Shown piece after piece: positions 9,457 to 18,967 of a DNA stretch of 64,000 nucleotides. The notes under the pieces were generated by a model. It worked only from the letters and a program-made list of their open reading frames with translations. It had not been told where the DNA came from and searched no databases. Both the position numbers and the translations under genes were made by a program. Position 1 is the stretch's first letter; every line of letters begins with the position of its first letter. The DNA is from Lentzea waywayandensis (lineage in GTDB: Bacteria; Actinomycetota; Actinomycetes; Mycobacteriales; Pseudonocardiaceae). The stretch is taken from contig NZ_FOYL01000005.1 in the NCBI RefSeq assembly GCF_900115955.1, forward strand, positions 62,001 through 126,000, read 5' to 3'.

Positions 9457-12400
9457 TCCGCTGGGATCGTGCCTGCTGGCGTGGACGATCGGGTGCTGCG
9501 ATCCGCCCTCTCACGGCGGTGATTCTCCAGCAGCAGGCGGTCGAGTGCTTCAACACGAGCGGCGGGACAGACCGTCCAACGCTGCACGTGGCGGTAGGTG
9601 TGGAAGCCGTGGCCTAGAGGGACATCATCCCAGCCATACGCAGCCATAGTTGCCTCATCGATCTCCACGTGGATCTCACGCAGCCGGTCGATGTCGTCGT
9701 CTCCATCGATCGCGGGGTCGTTGACCAGGTTGTAGAGCTTGGTCAGGCCCAAGCCGCGGCGCGCCATGATCGCGCGACGCACCTCGTCAAGGCAGCGTCC
9801 AGCGATGTCGAGGCGGTTGGTCACCTCAGGTCGTGGAAACGTCTCGAAGACGTCAGACGGTGTGTAGCGGACTCTCGTCTCCAAGGTCGAGCCGTAGGTG
9901 ATGGCCCAGATCTGGTGCAGGTTCGATGACAGGACGGCCTGGTCTCCGTAACCAGTGGAGGCGAACACCCCGAGCATGTGGCTGAACACCTGACCAGAGG
10001 AGACCCGTATCGGCATGACGGTCTTGCTCACCAACGCGATAACCAGCACTTCGTTGAGATCAGCAATGGCCCTGCGCATTGCCGGACGCTTCTCGCCGTG
10101 CTGCCACCAGTAGTCACGGTAGACCTTGCGATTGTTCTTCATGCGTTCAGGTTTGCCCCTCTCCAGCACTCGCATGAATGGCAGTGCGTACTCGCTTGCT
10201 GCGTCCTCAGTGCGGTCGTTGAAGTCGATGACCCAGCGGGAAGCGGAGGTGTCTGGGCGGGAATTGAGATCCTCGCCGTTGAGGTAGGGGAAGAGTACCT
10301 CAGTGTTGCGCGGATCTGCATCGATCCACGAGGCAGCTTCATTGACTTCAAGAATAAAACCCATTCCGAGTACGTAGCATCCGATATAGGCGATTCCGGA
10401 GTTTTCGGTTAGTCGGATGGGGTTGCCTTCTGTTCGGCCGGCTGGTTCGAGGAGGGTGCTGATGCGGCGTACTTGGATGTCGTCGGCGACGCGTGGCACG
10501 GTGTCGGCGACTGGGGCGAGGGTGCCCCAGGTGGCGGCGTACTCCAGGTTGGCGCTCGATGCGGGCCAGGAGCGGGACTGGATGGCGCGGGTGATCGTGA
10601 AGCCGTTGGCGACCATCGCGTCGAGGCCGACTTCGCGGGTGTCTCCCTGGGCGAGGGTGTTGGTGGCGATCAGGCCGACGGTGCCGTTCCTCTGCAGGAG
10701 TGAGGTGGCACGGAGAAAGAAGTAGGCGACGAGGTCCGCGCTGCCCCGGCGGCCCGACGCAACGTTGTAGACGAACCAGTCGCGGACAGGAGCGCCCATC
10801 GCGCCGGTGAGCTTCTGGCCACCGAGAAAAGGCGGGTTGCCGACGACTGCGTCAAACCCGCCGTTGTCGATCATGACGTCGGTCGCCTCAATGATCCAGT
10901 GCAGAGGCTTCCAACGCTCATAGTCCGTCTCAACCGCCGGCTTAAGGCGGTCATTGATAAGCGAGTCGAGGAACGCGCTGTCCTCGCCGCCTTGGTCTGG
11001 GTAAGCCGCGCGGGCTGCGATGCGCAGGTTCTCGTACGCCTCGTCGAGTGCCTTACCAGGCTTTCCTCCGAGCGGAAGACCGGCGGCAACGACACCGTCA
11101 GCGAGCTTGCGAAGATCTGAGGTCACCTCTCGGAACTGGGCGAGTTGACGACATTTCGCCGTGCTGTTGCGGAATGGATCGGTCTCGTCGATCTCTTCCA
11201 GCAGGCGGCGACGGATCTCGGCGGCTCGCTGGAGGATCGAGTCGACGTCGATGAGGCGGCTGAAGAGGGATTCTCCGCGATCGTTGGCCGGGTTGATATG
11301 CAGCCGTCGAAGTTGGTCAACACTGGTCAGACCGAGCAGCGAGTTGCCGATGAAGACCTTGTCATCGACGAACGAGAACGGCAGGTCACGGTCGAGTGAC
11401 ACGAGCCAGAGAGAGAGCTTGCACATCTCGACGGCCATGTCGTTGATGTCGGCGCCGTAGAGGCAGTTGGCGACAACCTGTCGCATCGCGCGAGTGTAGA
11501 GGTCCTTGCGTCCGAAGTTGGCCGGGTCTTCCGTAGTCAATGCCTCGACCACGCGTTCGGAGAGGTAGCGGGCAGCGGCGACGAGGAAGGCGCCGGAGCC
11601 ACACGCGATGTCAGCGACCTTGAGTTCCAAGAGTTCGTCGGAGGGCCTGAGCTTCCACTGCTCCTCAGCAGCAGTTTGGTGTGGACCAGGTGAGTAGCAA
11701 AGTGGCTGAAGCGCGTGGAGAACGACCTCTTCGGCCAGTGACTTGGGCGTGTAGTGGGCACCGGCGTTCTTGCGGGACGGCGTCTCCTTGACGAGGAGAC
11801 CGCCCTCGAGGACGACAAAGGGGCGCATACGGAGGTCGAGCCGAATCAGCCCGAGCCACGGCTTCACCCGGTCACGCAGATGAAGATCATCGCCGACTGC
11901 CTGGGTGAGCGCGCTGACGACACCGGGCTCCACTTTGGCGCTGATCGCCTTGGCGATGGCGGCAGCGGAGGACGGCTTCGACGATGGCTGATCATCCTCG
12001 ACGAAAGACCGGATCGCGGCGGCGAGCTTCTTCGGGTCAGTGTGCTTGGCAGCGAGCGCTTCAAGCGTCGCGAGGGGTATCTCGGGCTCCTCGCCTGGCG
12101 TGCCCTTCAGTCCAACGGTGGTTTCGCCGGCAATGACCGCGGTGTAGCCGAGCAGGCCCTCGTAGATGTAGCCGATCTGTTCAACGTCGATGTCGCGGAA
12201 GGAGATGCGGCGCGCTTCGCCCTTGATGTCGGCGATCTGGACCGACCGAAGGACGTGGAGCATGACTCGGTCTGACACAGTGATCGCGAGCGTGCCCTGT
12301 TCGTTCGTATTGGTGAGGAACGGGAATCTCACCGGGTCGAACAGTGAACCACCGTAGGCCGGCATGCGGAGGTTCTCGAAGCTGGCGCCCTGGTAAAGAG

Positions 12401-13478
12401 CCTGACTTGTGGCGAGAAGTCGGTGCCAGGTAAGCGATGTGGAGTCGAGCGCTTCCTCGCTCTCCTCCGTCTCGCGTTCGATTAGACGGTCGAGCTCGCG
12501 GGCGATGCCGTAGCCCTGCTCGAACAGCTCTCCAGATGGCAGGAGTCCTCGTTCCTCAGCGAAAAGCAGGAAGACGACTCGCATCATCACCGTGACAGCG
12601 CCCTCATAGCTGTCGTGGGTGCGTTCGGGCAACGGGTCTGGGAGACCACGGCGACGTTCGTCGGCGGCAGACTCGGAGAACGACTGGACTAGCAGTTCCG
12701 CAGCTCGCCGCACCTGGGAGCCGAGGGCCTCGGTGATCTCCTCGGCCGCGGCGACTGACTCCTTGAAGAGGACGGGGAGACGCTCAGCCGGGTCACCACC
12801 GACGAGGTGCTGGCGGCCGATCAGGGTGAAGAACGCGTCGCGGGTGCGGGGCTCCTCGACCCAAGTCAGTGCGTCGACGATGCCGGATGCGGCCATCGTG
12901 CCTTCGTGTACGCAGACCAAGCCCCACCAACGACCGTCGGTGACGATGCCGATTGGGATCTTGTTCTCCCGCAACATCACCTCGACCCGATCAATCGGGT
13001 TCGCCGCCCACAGGTCACCAGACGTCTGGCGCAGCGAGTCGAGAGGTTCGACGACATGGACGAGGGCACCGATTCCGTCGGCGCCGTTGAGGGCTGCCTG
13101 CGCCCGGATTGTGACGGCATGGCTGGGTGACTGCGCCTCGATACCTGGAACCTCGCCCCACGACAGGGACTCGGCCCAACCCGCAACATCACGCAGAACC
13201 GTTTCGATCCACTTGTCGCGGGCGACGCGATAATCGTCGAGGGCGGACTCGGAGTCCGGGAACCGGTCGAGCCGCTCCCACACGGCCTCGAAGTCCTTGC
13301 GGGCGCCGGTAAGCGCGTTCTTGCGGTCAGCGGCGAGGCTGGGCATTCCTTGAGGCCATACCCGCTTGAGCGGCGGAATGGCGAGGAACGGGCCCTCGGC
13401 ATCGACCAGTTCGAGCCATGCCCGGTGTTGGTCGGGGGCGTTGATTACCTTGCGGCCACGTGACGTAGCGCGTGCCAT
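9435..13478 (-). CDS. drmMI: DISARM class 1 N6-adenine methyltransferase DrmMI, expressed specificity form
   Basis: 1347 residues from an ATG sharing a base pair of TAATG with the drmD stop. Motif I (DIACGSGAFLVA, near residue 623) binds S-adenosylmethionine and motif IV (VVGNPPFLGG, near 879) marks an N6-adenine methylase. The N-terminal 600 residues resemble the long helical region of type IIG/PglX-like enzymes. Residues about 924-1036 are encoded by the right 336-bp repeat arm; the residues after that, the presumed target-recognition part, are the ones replaced on inversion. In DISARM this enzyme marks host DNA as self. Downstream come the silent cassette and the recombinase instead of drmA. 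Confidence 0.95.
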   Translation of the reverse strand: MARATSRGRKVINAPDQHRAWLELVDAEGPFLAIPPLKRVWPQGMPSLAADRKNALTGARKDFEAVWERLDRFPDSESALDDYRVARDKWIETVLRDVAGWAESLSWGEVPGIEAQSPSHAVTIRAQAALNGADGIGALVHVVEPLDSLRQTSGDLWAANPIDRVEVMLRENKIPIGIVTDGRWWGLVCVHEGTMAASGIVDALTWVEEPRTRDAFFTLIGRQHLVGGDPAERLPVLFKESVAAAEEITEALGSQVRRAAELLVQSFSESAADERRRGLPDPLPERTHDSYEGAVTVMMRVVFLLFAEERGLLPSGELFEQGYGIARELDRLIERETEESEEALDSTSLTWHRLLATSQALYQGASFENLRMPAYGGSLFDPVRFPFLTNTNEQGTLAITVSDRVMLHVLRSVQIADIKGEARRISFRDIDVEQIGYIYEGLLGYTAVIAGETTVGLKGTPGEEPEIPLATLEALAAKHTDPKKLAAAIRSFVEDDQPSSKPSSAAAIAKAISAKVEPGVVSALTQAVGDDLHLRDRVKPWLGLIRLDLRMRPFVVLEGGLLVKETPSRKNAGAHYTPKSLAEEVVLHALQPLCYSPGPHQTAAEEQWKLRPSDELLELKVADIACGSGAFLVAAARYLSERVVEALTTEDPANFGRKDLYTRAMRQVVANCLYGADINDMAVEMCKLSLWLVSLDRDLPFSFVDDKVFIGNSLLGLTSVDQLRRLHINPANDRGESLFSRLIDVDSILQRAAEIRRRLLEEIDETDPFRNSTAKCRQLAQFREVTSDLRKLADGVVAAGLPLGGKPGKALDEAYENLRIAARAAYPDQGGEDSAFLDSLINDRLKPAVETDYERWKPLHWIIEATDVMIDNGGFDAVVGNPPFLGGQKLTGAMGAPVRDWFVYNVASGRRGSADLVAYFFLRATSLLQRNGTVGLIATNTLAQGDTREVGLDAMVANGFTITRAIQSRSWPASSANLEYAATWGTLAPVADTVPRVADDIQVRRISTLLEPAGRTEGNPIRLTENSGIAYIGCYVLGMGFILEVNEAASWIDADPRNTEVLFPYLNGEDLNSRPDTSASRWVIDFNDRTEDAASEYALPFMRVLERGKPERMKNNRKVYRDYWWQHGEKRPAMRRAIADLNEVLVIALVSKTVMPIRVSSGQVFSHMLGVFASTGYGDQAVLSSNLHQIWAITYGSTLETRVRYTPSDVFETFPRPEVTNRLDIAGRCLDEVRRAIMARRGLGLTKLYNLVNDPAIDGDDDIDRLREIHVEIDEATMAAYGWDDVPLGHGFHTYRHVQRWTVCPAARVEALDRLLLENHRRERADRSTRSSTPAGTIPAEEGTLFD
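9889..9955 (-). repeat. Inner 67-bp inverted repeat, expressed drmMI copy
   Basis: Perfect reverse complement of 8886-8952; see that entry. Exchange here alone would swap only the last 180 or so residues of the methylase, leaving the variable block encoded between the outer and inner repeats in place. Confidence 0.92.
10372..10707 (-). repeat. Right arm of 336-bp inverted repeat, within drmMI
   Basis: Partner of 8131-8466. It lies fully inside the drmMI reading frame, and the frame is preserved across both junctions, so either orientation of 8467-10371 yields a full-length methylase. This makes the switch one of specificity, not on/off. Confidence 0.93.
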
Positions 13479-16400
13479 TATTCGAACCACCCGTCTGCGT
13501 CGCTGCGGGTCAACGCGAACACAACCGCTGCTGCGGTGGTGTGAGGCTTGACGTCTGCGTATCGGCCAGTGATGGCCGCAATCTCTCGCGCCTCTTCGTC
13601 ATCGAGCTCGTCAAGACGACGGGACATGGCGTCGATGTCACGCCTCCACTGACGCTGCTGGTCAGGGTCGCTGAACAACTGCCCACGCGCCTCAGCCTCT
13701 TCGTCCCTCAGTCGAGCGAGTGAGTCTCGCAGGTTCGCACGGAAAGCCGCGAAGATCTCCTTGGCACGCTGCACGTCTGCGCCCTGACGCCTGGCGAGTT
13801 GCTCCACCACCAGCTCGTGCCGCTTGCCGGCGCGCGCCTCCATCGACTCTTCAAGCCGGAGACGAAGTGGAGCGTCAGGGACGTTCCACAGCTTGCAGAG
13901 CTGATCGCGCACCCGCTCATCTGCAGGCGACAGGTGCTCGCGGTCGAGTGCCTTGTCGAGTGCCGCTTCGGCCTTTTCCTCGGCCATTGCACGGCGTCCC
14001 TTCAACCGGACACCGGCGAGGAAGACTTCCTCATGCAGGCGAACGCCACCTCGCCCGACCAAGACCATCCGGGTGACCGCTGCGACGAAGGACTCGTCGA
14101 GATCGTCGACCACGACAGCTGTCACACGGCTCAGCGGTGAGTCGACGCTCCAGAGTGAGCGGCGCAGAAGTCTCTGAGCCTTTTGCACGATCGGGTGGCC
14201 CAGGTGGACATAGACGAGATCGGCGCGTCCTTCTGCCGCTTCAGAATCGAAGGTGATGGGGCGAAGAACGCCGGGATTGAGACGGGTATCGAGTCCGCGC
14301 AAGGTGCCGTGCCAGCCAGCCGTGAGGACCGGGACTGTGAAGACCTCAGCATCCGTGTCCTGCGCGAAGTCGTGGTTCGGTACGAGCGGTGACTGATGGT
14401 TGATGCGCAGTGCGGTGTCGACGACTCGCCGGAGGTTGGCTGGGTCGAGGTGCATCTCGGTGCGCGACAGGCGATAGCGCTGCTCCAGCTGCGTCAAGCG
14501 AGCGTTGAGCTCCATACCGCCTGCGAGAGCGGAGTTGATGACCTCGTTGGCGTCGAGACGCTTTGACTTCACCTTGGTCAGAGCCCGCTTGCCGAAGTGA
14601 CCCTGGATCTCTTCGCCGACGACCTGGTTAGCCGACCCCAGGTCGTATTCGACCTGGGCGATCTTGCGGGCGATGCGCTCCATGAAGCTCAAGTCGGCAC
14701 CGTAGGTGGACGAGTCGGCCACGGGGACGAAGTGGAACACCTGGGGTTCCTCGGTCTGGCCGTAGCGGTCGATTCGACCGATGCGTTGCTCAAGACGGGA
14801 CGGGTTGAACGGGATATCGAAGTTCACCAGGCGATGGCAGTAGGTCTGGAGGTCGATGCCCTCACCTGCGGCATCAGTAGCGAGCAGAACCCGCACGGGC
14901 TCCTTCGCAGGGTCGGCGGTGAACTGCGAGCGGATGTACTCGCGCTCGTCCGTCGGTGTCGAGCCCTGGATCACCGCGAGGCGATCGCCTGCGTAGCCTC
15001 GCTGGTTCAGGACTCGGGCGACCCAATCGATCGTGTGGGCGTATTCGGTGAACACAACGACGCGCTCGTTGGACCATGTCCTGCCGTCCGGACGGCAAAC
15101 GGCCTCAAGGAAACCGATCAGCCGGTCGAGCCGAGAGTCAGCACGGCTCTCGTAACTAAGCCCCCACTCCATGAGGGCTTCCAACTGGCCTGACTCGGCA
15201 GCGATCAGCGGGTCAGAGCTCTTGGACTCCCGAAGCTTCTCAGCCTCGTCCTGCTCCCACAGGCCTTCTTCTTCATCTGCCTGCCCCTCGCCGAAGATGT
15301 CGTCGTACTCATCGTCCGACAACCCACGACCTGCCTTGGACGACAGATAGTGGCTCAGCGTCATCCCGAATGCGAACGGGCTGGAGAGGAAGCGCTTCTT
15401 CAGCAACATGGTGACGATGTCGCCGCCAGGTTTGGTGCCGTTCTGCTTTGCGCTCTTGGTGACGATCTCGTCCAGCAGAGAGAACATCTCCTGCTCGGAG
15501 TCGGACGGCGTGACGTCGAGAATGCTGACCTTGCGCTGCTTGAAGCCCTTGCCGGTCAGGTCGGTCTTGAGCCGCCGAACCGTAACGTCCTTCAACGCGA
15601 CGGGGTCCAGGTTCGCACCGCGGGCGAATCGACGTGGATCGATCATCGCCATCAGAGCGGTGAACGACTCCGGGTGACCGTTATGCGGGGTCGCGCTCAG
15701 GAACAGGCGGTGCTCAGACTTTTCTGCGATCTGACGGACCGCGACCGTGCGTTGCGTGTCCACGGCGTAGCCGCGGCCACCAGCGATGGCCGACGGGCTG
15801 GAAGGTGCGACGTGATGAGCCTCGTCGACCACCAGGACGTCAAACGCGTACCGTCTCCCGGTCCTGGGATTGGTGGCCTGGGCGTATACATCACGGAGCA
15901 GCCGTTGAGCGCGGACCTGCGGCAGCCACGCCATGCTGACGATCACACGAGGGAAGAGTTGGAACGGGTTGGCATGCAGGCCATGGGTGCGACGCACCTG
16001 CGCCATCAACTCGGAGTTGACGACCGTGAACTCCAGTCCGAACTTCTCGCGCATCTCGTCCTGCCACTTCAGCGCGAGGCTCGGCGGACACACGATCACC
16101 GCAGTGCGTGCACGGTGCCGCAGAAACAGCTCCTGAATGACCAGGCCTGCCTCGATCGTCTTGCCCAGACCGACGTCGTCCGCCAGGAGGAGGTTGGCAC
16201 GGGGTGCACCGAGGGCGCGGCGGAGCGGTTCGAGTTGGTATGCCTCGACGTTCACGCCTGACCAGAAGGGTGCCTGGTAACGGTTCGGATCGGCACTTGT
16301 GACCGCTCCCCAACGCATCGCGTCGATGAATCCAGCGAGCGTTGCCGGTTCGTCGAAGGCGTCCGCGTAGACGATGTCCGGCAAACCCTGCGCCGGCGTG

Positions 16401-16750
16401 ACGGTGTGGCCGACTTCCAGCTCCCACACCACCGAGAGCTGCTCACCGAGACGTTCCTCGTCCAGCGACTGGAGGACGACGACATGGGAAAGCTGCGCGG
16501 TCGCCTCATCAGCCGGACTGCGTGGCAGCCCTTGAGCGCGAACATCGGCGACGGCCCATGTCGAGCCACGCACCTCGACAACCTGCCCAGGCTCGGGCAG
16601 GGGCGGTATAGCCGATGTGCTGCGCTTCGAACTCTCCGCAGCGACCGTGGCGGTATCAATCCCAGGCACGACTAGAAACTTATCAGCGACCTGCACCGAA
16701 AGCGTCCCCTTCGCGAATCCCTCCGACGCAAGACGCTGGCCGAGCAGCAC
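13478..16750 (-). CDS. drmD: DISARM class 1 helicase DrmD, SNF2 family
   Basis: 1090 residues from a GTG at 16750. SNF2/RapA-like motifs occur in order: ADDVGLGKTIEAG (near residue 193), VVDEAHHVAP (near 308), LSATPHNGH (near 353), TDAAGEGIDLQ (near 626) and QRIGRIDRYGQ (near 658). A charged, probably coiled C-terminal third follows. drmD is the defining first gene of class 1 DISARM and leads this operon. The stop overlaps the drmMI start as TAATG. The promoter must lie in the 470 bp upstream, where I see no clear consensus. Confidence 0.95.
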   Translation of the reverse strand: MLLGQRLASEGFAKGTLSVQVADKFLVVPGIDTATVAAESSKRSTSAIPPLPEPGQVVEVRGSTWAVADVRAQGLPRSPADEATAQLSHVVVLQSLDEERLGEQLSVVWELEVGHTVTPAQGLPDIVYADAFDEPATLAGFIDAMRWGAVTSADPNRYQAPFWSGVNVEAYQLEPLRRALGAPRANLLLADDVGLGKTIEAGLVIQELFLRHRARTAVIVCPPSLALKWQDEMREKFGLEFTVVNSELMAQVRRTHGLHANPFQLFPRVIVSMAWLPQVRAQRLLRDVYAQATNPRTGRRYAFDVLVVDEAHHVAPSSPSAIAGGRGYAVDTQRTVAVRQIAEKSEHRLFLSATPHNGHPESFTALMAMIDPRRFARGANLDPVALKDVTVRRLKTDLTGKGFKQRKVSILDVTPSDSEQEMFSLLDEIVTKSAKQNGTKPGGDIVTMLLKKRFLSSPFAFGMTLSHYLSSKAGRGLSDDEYDDIFGEGQADEEEGLWEQDEAEKLRESKSSDPLIAAESGQLEALMEWGLSYESRADSRLDRLIGFLEAVCRPDGRTWSNERVVVFTEYAHTIDWVARVLNQRGYAGDRLAVIQGSTPTDEREYIRSQFTADPAKEPVRVLLATDAAGEGIDLQTYCHRLVNFDIPFNPSRLEQRIGRIDRYGQTEEPQVFHFVPVADSSTYGADLSFMERIARKIAQVEYDLGSANQVVGEEIQGHFGKRALTKVKSKRLDANEVINSALAGGMELNARLTQLEQRYRLSRTEMHLDPANLRRVVDTALRINHQSPLVPNHDFAQDTDAEVFTVPVLTAGWHGTLRGLDTRLNPGVLRPITFDSEAAEGRADLVYVHLGHPIVQKAQRLLRRSLWSVDSPLSRVTAVVVDDLDESFVAAVTRMVLVGRGGVRLHEEVFLAGVRLKGRRAMAEEKAEAALDKALDREHLSPADERVRDQLCKLWNVPDAPLRLRLEESMEARAGKRHELVVEQLARRQGADVQRAKEIFAAFRANLRDSLARLRDEEAEARGQLFSDPDQQRQWRRDIDAMSRRLDELDDEEAREIAAITGRYADVKPHTTAAAVVFALTRSDADGWFE

Positions 16751-16753
16751 GAT

Positions 16754-17080
16754 TCACTCTTTCGGCAGCAGCAAGAGGCGATCCATGTCGGTGTCGTCCC
16801 TCTGCGCCGCTGGAGATCCGACCAGCGCAAACCGATCCAGGACTCGATATCGACCCCGCTGTCAACCGCCTGCTACGAGCGTGGCCAGCAGAAGTCGTCC
16901 AGGAGAAAGTGGTCTGGATCTGGGCAGCAGACTCGCGCCAGCAACTGGATCTCCCATCGCCTGTAACACTGCGCAGGTAATAGTCGATATCTTCCTCCAA
17001 CGCCAATCAATCCACTGGACGGGCCACGGTCCCAGCACAAATTGGTCAATGACCGTCTCTGCAAATACGCCTCGCACTCA
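16754..17080 (-). pseudogene. Possible decayed small gene immediately upstream of drmD
   Basis: On the minus strand protein-like stretches occur in more than one frame: WEIQLLARVCCPDPDHFLLDD, then, in another frame, RVLDRFALVGSPAAQRDDTD ending at TGA 16756-16754, three bases before the drmD GTG. The pieces would join only with a frameshift and loss of a stop codon, so this may be the remnant of a gene once coupled to drmD. No family is recognised. The rest of 16751-17219 shows nothing I can support except that it must hold the DISARM promoter. Confidence 0.22.
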
Positions 17081-17219
17081 AGGGGCCGCTGACACTCGAA
17101 CGCGAGACGCAGGTCACTGCATGGGGTTTCCGTCGCTCGTGACGTTCTACAGCCGGCACGAACCTGAAGACTGTTCGCTTTCTTCTGACAACTGCGAGTC
17201 GGGGGACGTCGCCGAGCCT

Positions 17220-17756
17220 CTACATGCTGGCCTTCACCGCATCCAATGCCGCCTGCCACGGGTACGAGTCCATGACCTTGCCGCCAGTGCGAGGCGGATG
17301 CGGGATGAAGCCACCTTCCCCAAACAGCACGGTCACATCGGACTCTCGCAGCTCTGCCACGCTGCGATGGAAGACCCGGTTGTTCGCCAAAGCCGTGTTC
17401 ACAAACGGAAGCACGGCGATGGGTACGCCGAGCCCAGTCAGCTCGGCCAGCTGGGTCAGCACGTAGGTGTCGGCTATGCCAGCAGCCCACTTGTTGATCG
17501 TGTTGTACGTAGCAGGGGCCACGATGACAGCCGCAGCTTTGGGCAACGCCGTCTGTCCGGCCCGTTGGTGCCCCGTCCGTACCGCGTGACCGCTGAGGGC
17601 TTGCAGTGCCTCGAGGTCGAGGAAGTGCTCAACCGCGGACGGCGAGGCGATGCACCACACGTCCCAGCCGTCCACCTGGGCCAGCTTCACCATGCGGTCG
17701 ATGTGGTCTGCTGGACCTGCTCCGCAGATCATCAGGTATAGAACGGGTGCACTCAC
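17220..17756 (-). CDS. Flavoprotein of the phosphopantothenoylcysteine decarboxylase fold
   Basis: 178 residues. The start LYLMICGAGPADHIDRM and the central VIVAPATYNTINKWAAGIADTY are the flavin-binding and active-site style motifs of the HFCD flavoprotein family (relatives include PPC decarboxylase, EpiD and dipicolinate synthase subunit B). It overlaps the preceding XRE gene by 4 bp (ATGA), so the two form an operon. Actinomycetes often pair this short flavoprotein with an XRE regulator; the substrate is unknown. EpiD-type members oxidatively decarboxylate peptide C-termini, of interest because a candidate precursor peptide lies 2.4 kb away. Confidence 0.85.
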   Translation of the reverse strand: MSAPVLYLMICGAGPADHIDRMVKLAQVDGWDVWCIASPSAVEHFLDLEALQALSGHAVRTGHQRAGQTALPKAAAVIVAPATYNTINKWAAGIADTYVLTQLAELTGLGVPIAVLPFVNTALANNRVFHRSVAELRESDVTVLFGEGGFIPHPPRTGGKVMDSYPWQAALDAVKASM

Positions 17757-18967
17757 GCTTCGACTCCCGCACGACTGGCCATCTGACCGACGAGCCGGGC
17801 TGACTCGCCGCTGGTGTTACCCAGAAGCGATCGCAACAGGCCGTGCGCAAGCGGCCGACAGCGAACCTCCTCGGGTGCGATCTGTTCGGCGCGACCCAGC
17901 ATCCGCAACGCCTGGCGGTAGTTGCCGACGCCGGTATGCGCCTCGGTGAGGTCGAGCAAGTAGTTGGACTGCCGCTCGGCAGACAAGCCAGCGACCGCCT
18001 TGGGGTCGATGCTGGCGGCAAACTCCAAGGCCTGTCCGCACTCACGGAGCCGCACCAACGCCGCTACTCGGTGAATTTGGGTGTTGGTCAGCCCGAAGAA
18101 GGTGTGATGGTCGTTGTAGTGCGGCTCGTACCGCAGGGCCGTCGCGCGTGCTGCTTCGTGCATGTCCCGCGCAAGACCTGGATTGTCCTGCTCAGCCGCA
18201 GTAATGGAAGCGGCCAGGTACAGCATCCCGTGCAGCGATAGCAGCTCGGCCGCGTTGGTGTTGACCTCACCGTGCATGCGATCTGCCATCGCCAGCAGCG
18301 TGGTGATGGCCTGAGCCTGTTCATCGATGCTCGTCATGGCGCGGGCGACACTGCGGGTGGCTCGCGCGAGAGACCAGGTGTCGTCGACGAGCATCGCGGT
18401 GTGCATCGCTCGGTCAGCCGCCAGCCAGGCGACGTCGTTGGCCTCGAATTTCAGCAGCATGGATGAGGCCAAGCGGTAGACGGTTACTAGGACGCGATAA
18501 GCCGCCACCTGGTCACGGTCAGAGGCCGTCTGGACGGCTCTTTGCGCCTCGGCCATCAGCGACGGCAGATGCCGCGCTACGACGGTGAAGCGCGAGGTCA
18601 TCCACGCATGGTCCAGATAGGACGCTTGGCTCGTGACGGCCTCCAGCGCAACGACTTTGGGCGTTCCTGTCTGCAAGCCGGGGTAGGCCGCCAGTGCGCG
18701 GCGAATCGACTGCACCTCGCAGGCGTCAACGCACTGCCGGGCGCGCTGGGCGCGGGACTCGTCGCTCAGGACGGCCGGGTCCAGTCCGAGCGCCTCGGCC
18801 ACCCGCTCGATCATGGGCAGCCGCACCAGCTCGCGTTCACCGGATTCGATCTTGTCCAGCCATGAGGTGGAGCGTCCGACCATATCGGCGAACTGCTTGC
18901 GGGACAGCTTGCGCCGCTCCCGCCAGTAGCGCACTCGCGCGCCAATGTGCTCGTCAGATGGCTCCAT
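17753..18967 (-). CDS. XRE-family transcriptional regulator with helical repeat domain
   Basis: 404 residues. An N-terminal helix-turn-helix (residues about 8-65; RKQFADMVGRSTSWLDKIES) precedes an all-helical TPR-like region rich in Ala, Leu and Arg (for example VAALVRLRECGQALEFAASI). This layout is common in actinobacterial regulators that sense a ligand through the repeat domain. It is coupled to the flavoprotein and divergent from the small-gene operon starting at 19207, which it probably controls through the shared 240-bp intergenic region. Confidence 0.88.
   Translation of the reverse strand: MEPSDEHIGARVRYWRERRKLSRKQFADMVGRSTSWLDKIESGERELVRLPMIERVAEALGLDPAVLSDESRAQRARQCVDACEVQSIRRALAAYPGLQTGTPKVVALEAVTSQASYLDHAWMTSRFTVVARHLPSLMAEAQRAVQTASDRDQVAAYRVLVTVYRLASSMLLKFEANDVAWLAADRAMHTAMLVDDTWSLARATRSVARAMTSIDEQAQAITTLLAMADRMHGEVNTNAAELLSLHGMLYLAASITAAEQDNPGLARDMHEAARATALRYEPHYNDHHTFFGLTNTQIHRVAALVRLRECGQALEFAASIDPKAVAGLSAERQSNYLLDLTEAHTGVGNYRQALRMLGRAEQIAPEEVRCRPLAHGLLRSLLGNTSGESARLVGQMASRAGVEA

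Noticed and set aside
8131..10707. Inverted repeat as a simple assembly artefact
   Set aside because: The two arms lead into different but homologous and intact C-termini and the frames are preserved, which a mis-join would not create; still worth checking in reads.
16617..17741. 374-residue open frame on the plus strand
   Set aside because: It runs across the drmD start, the intergenic region and the flavoprotein gene in antisense, and shows no recognisable motif.
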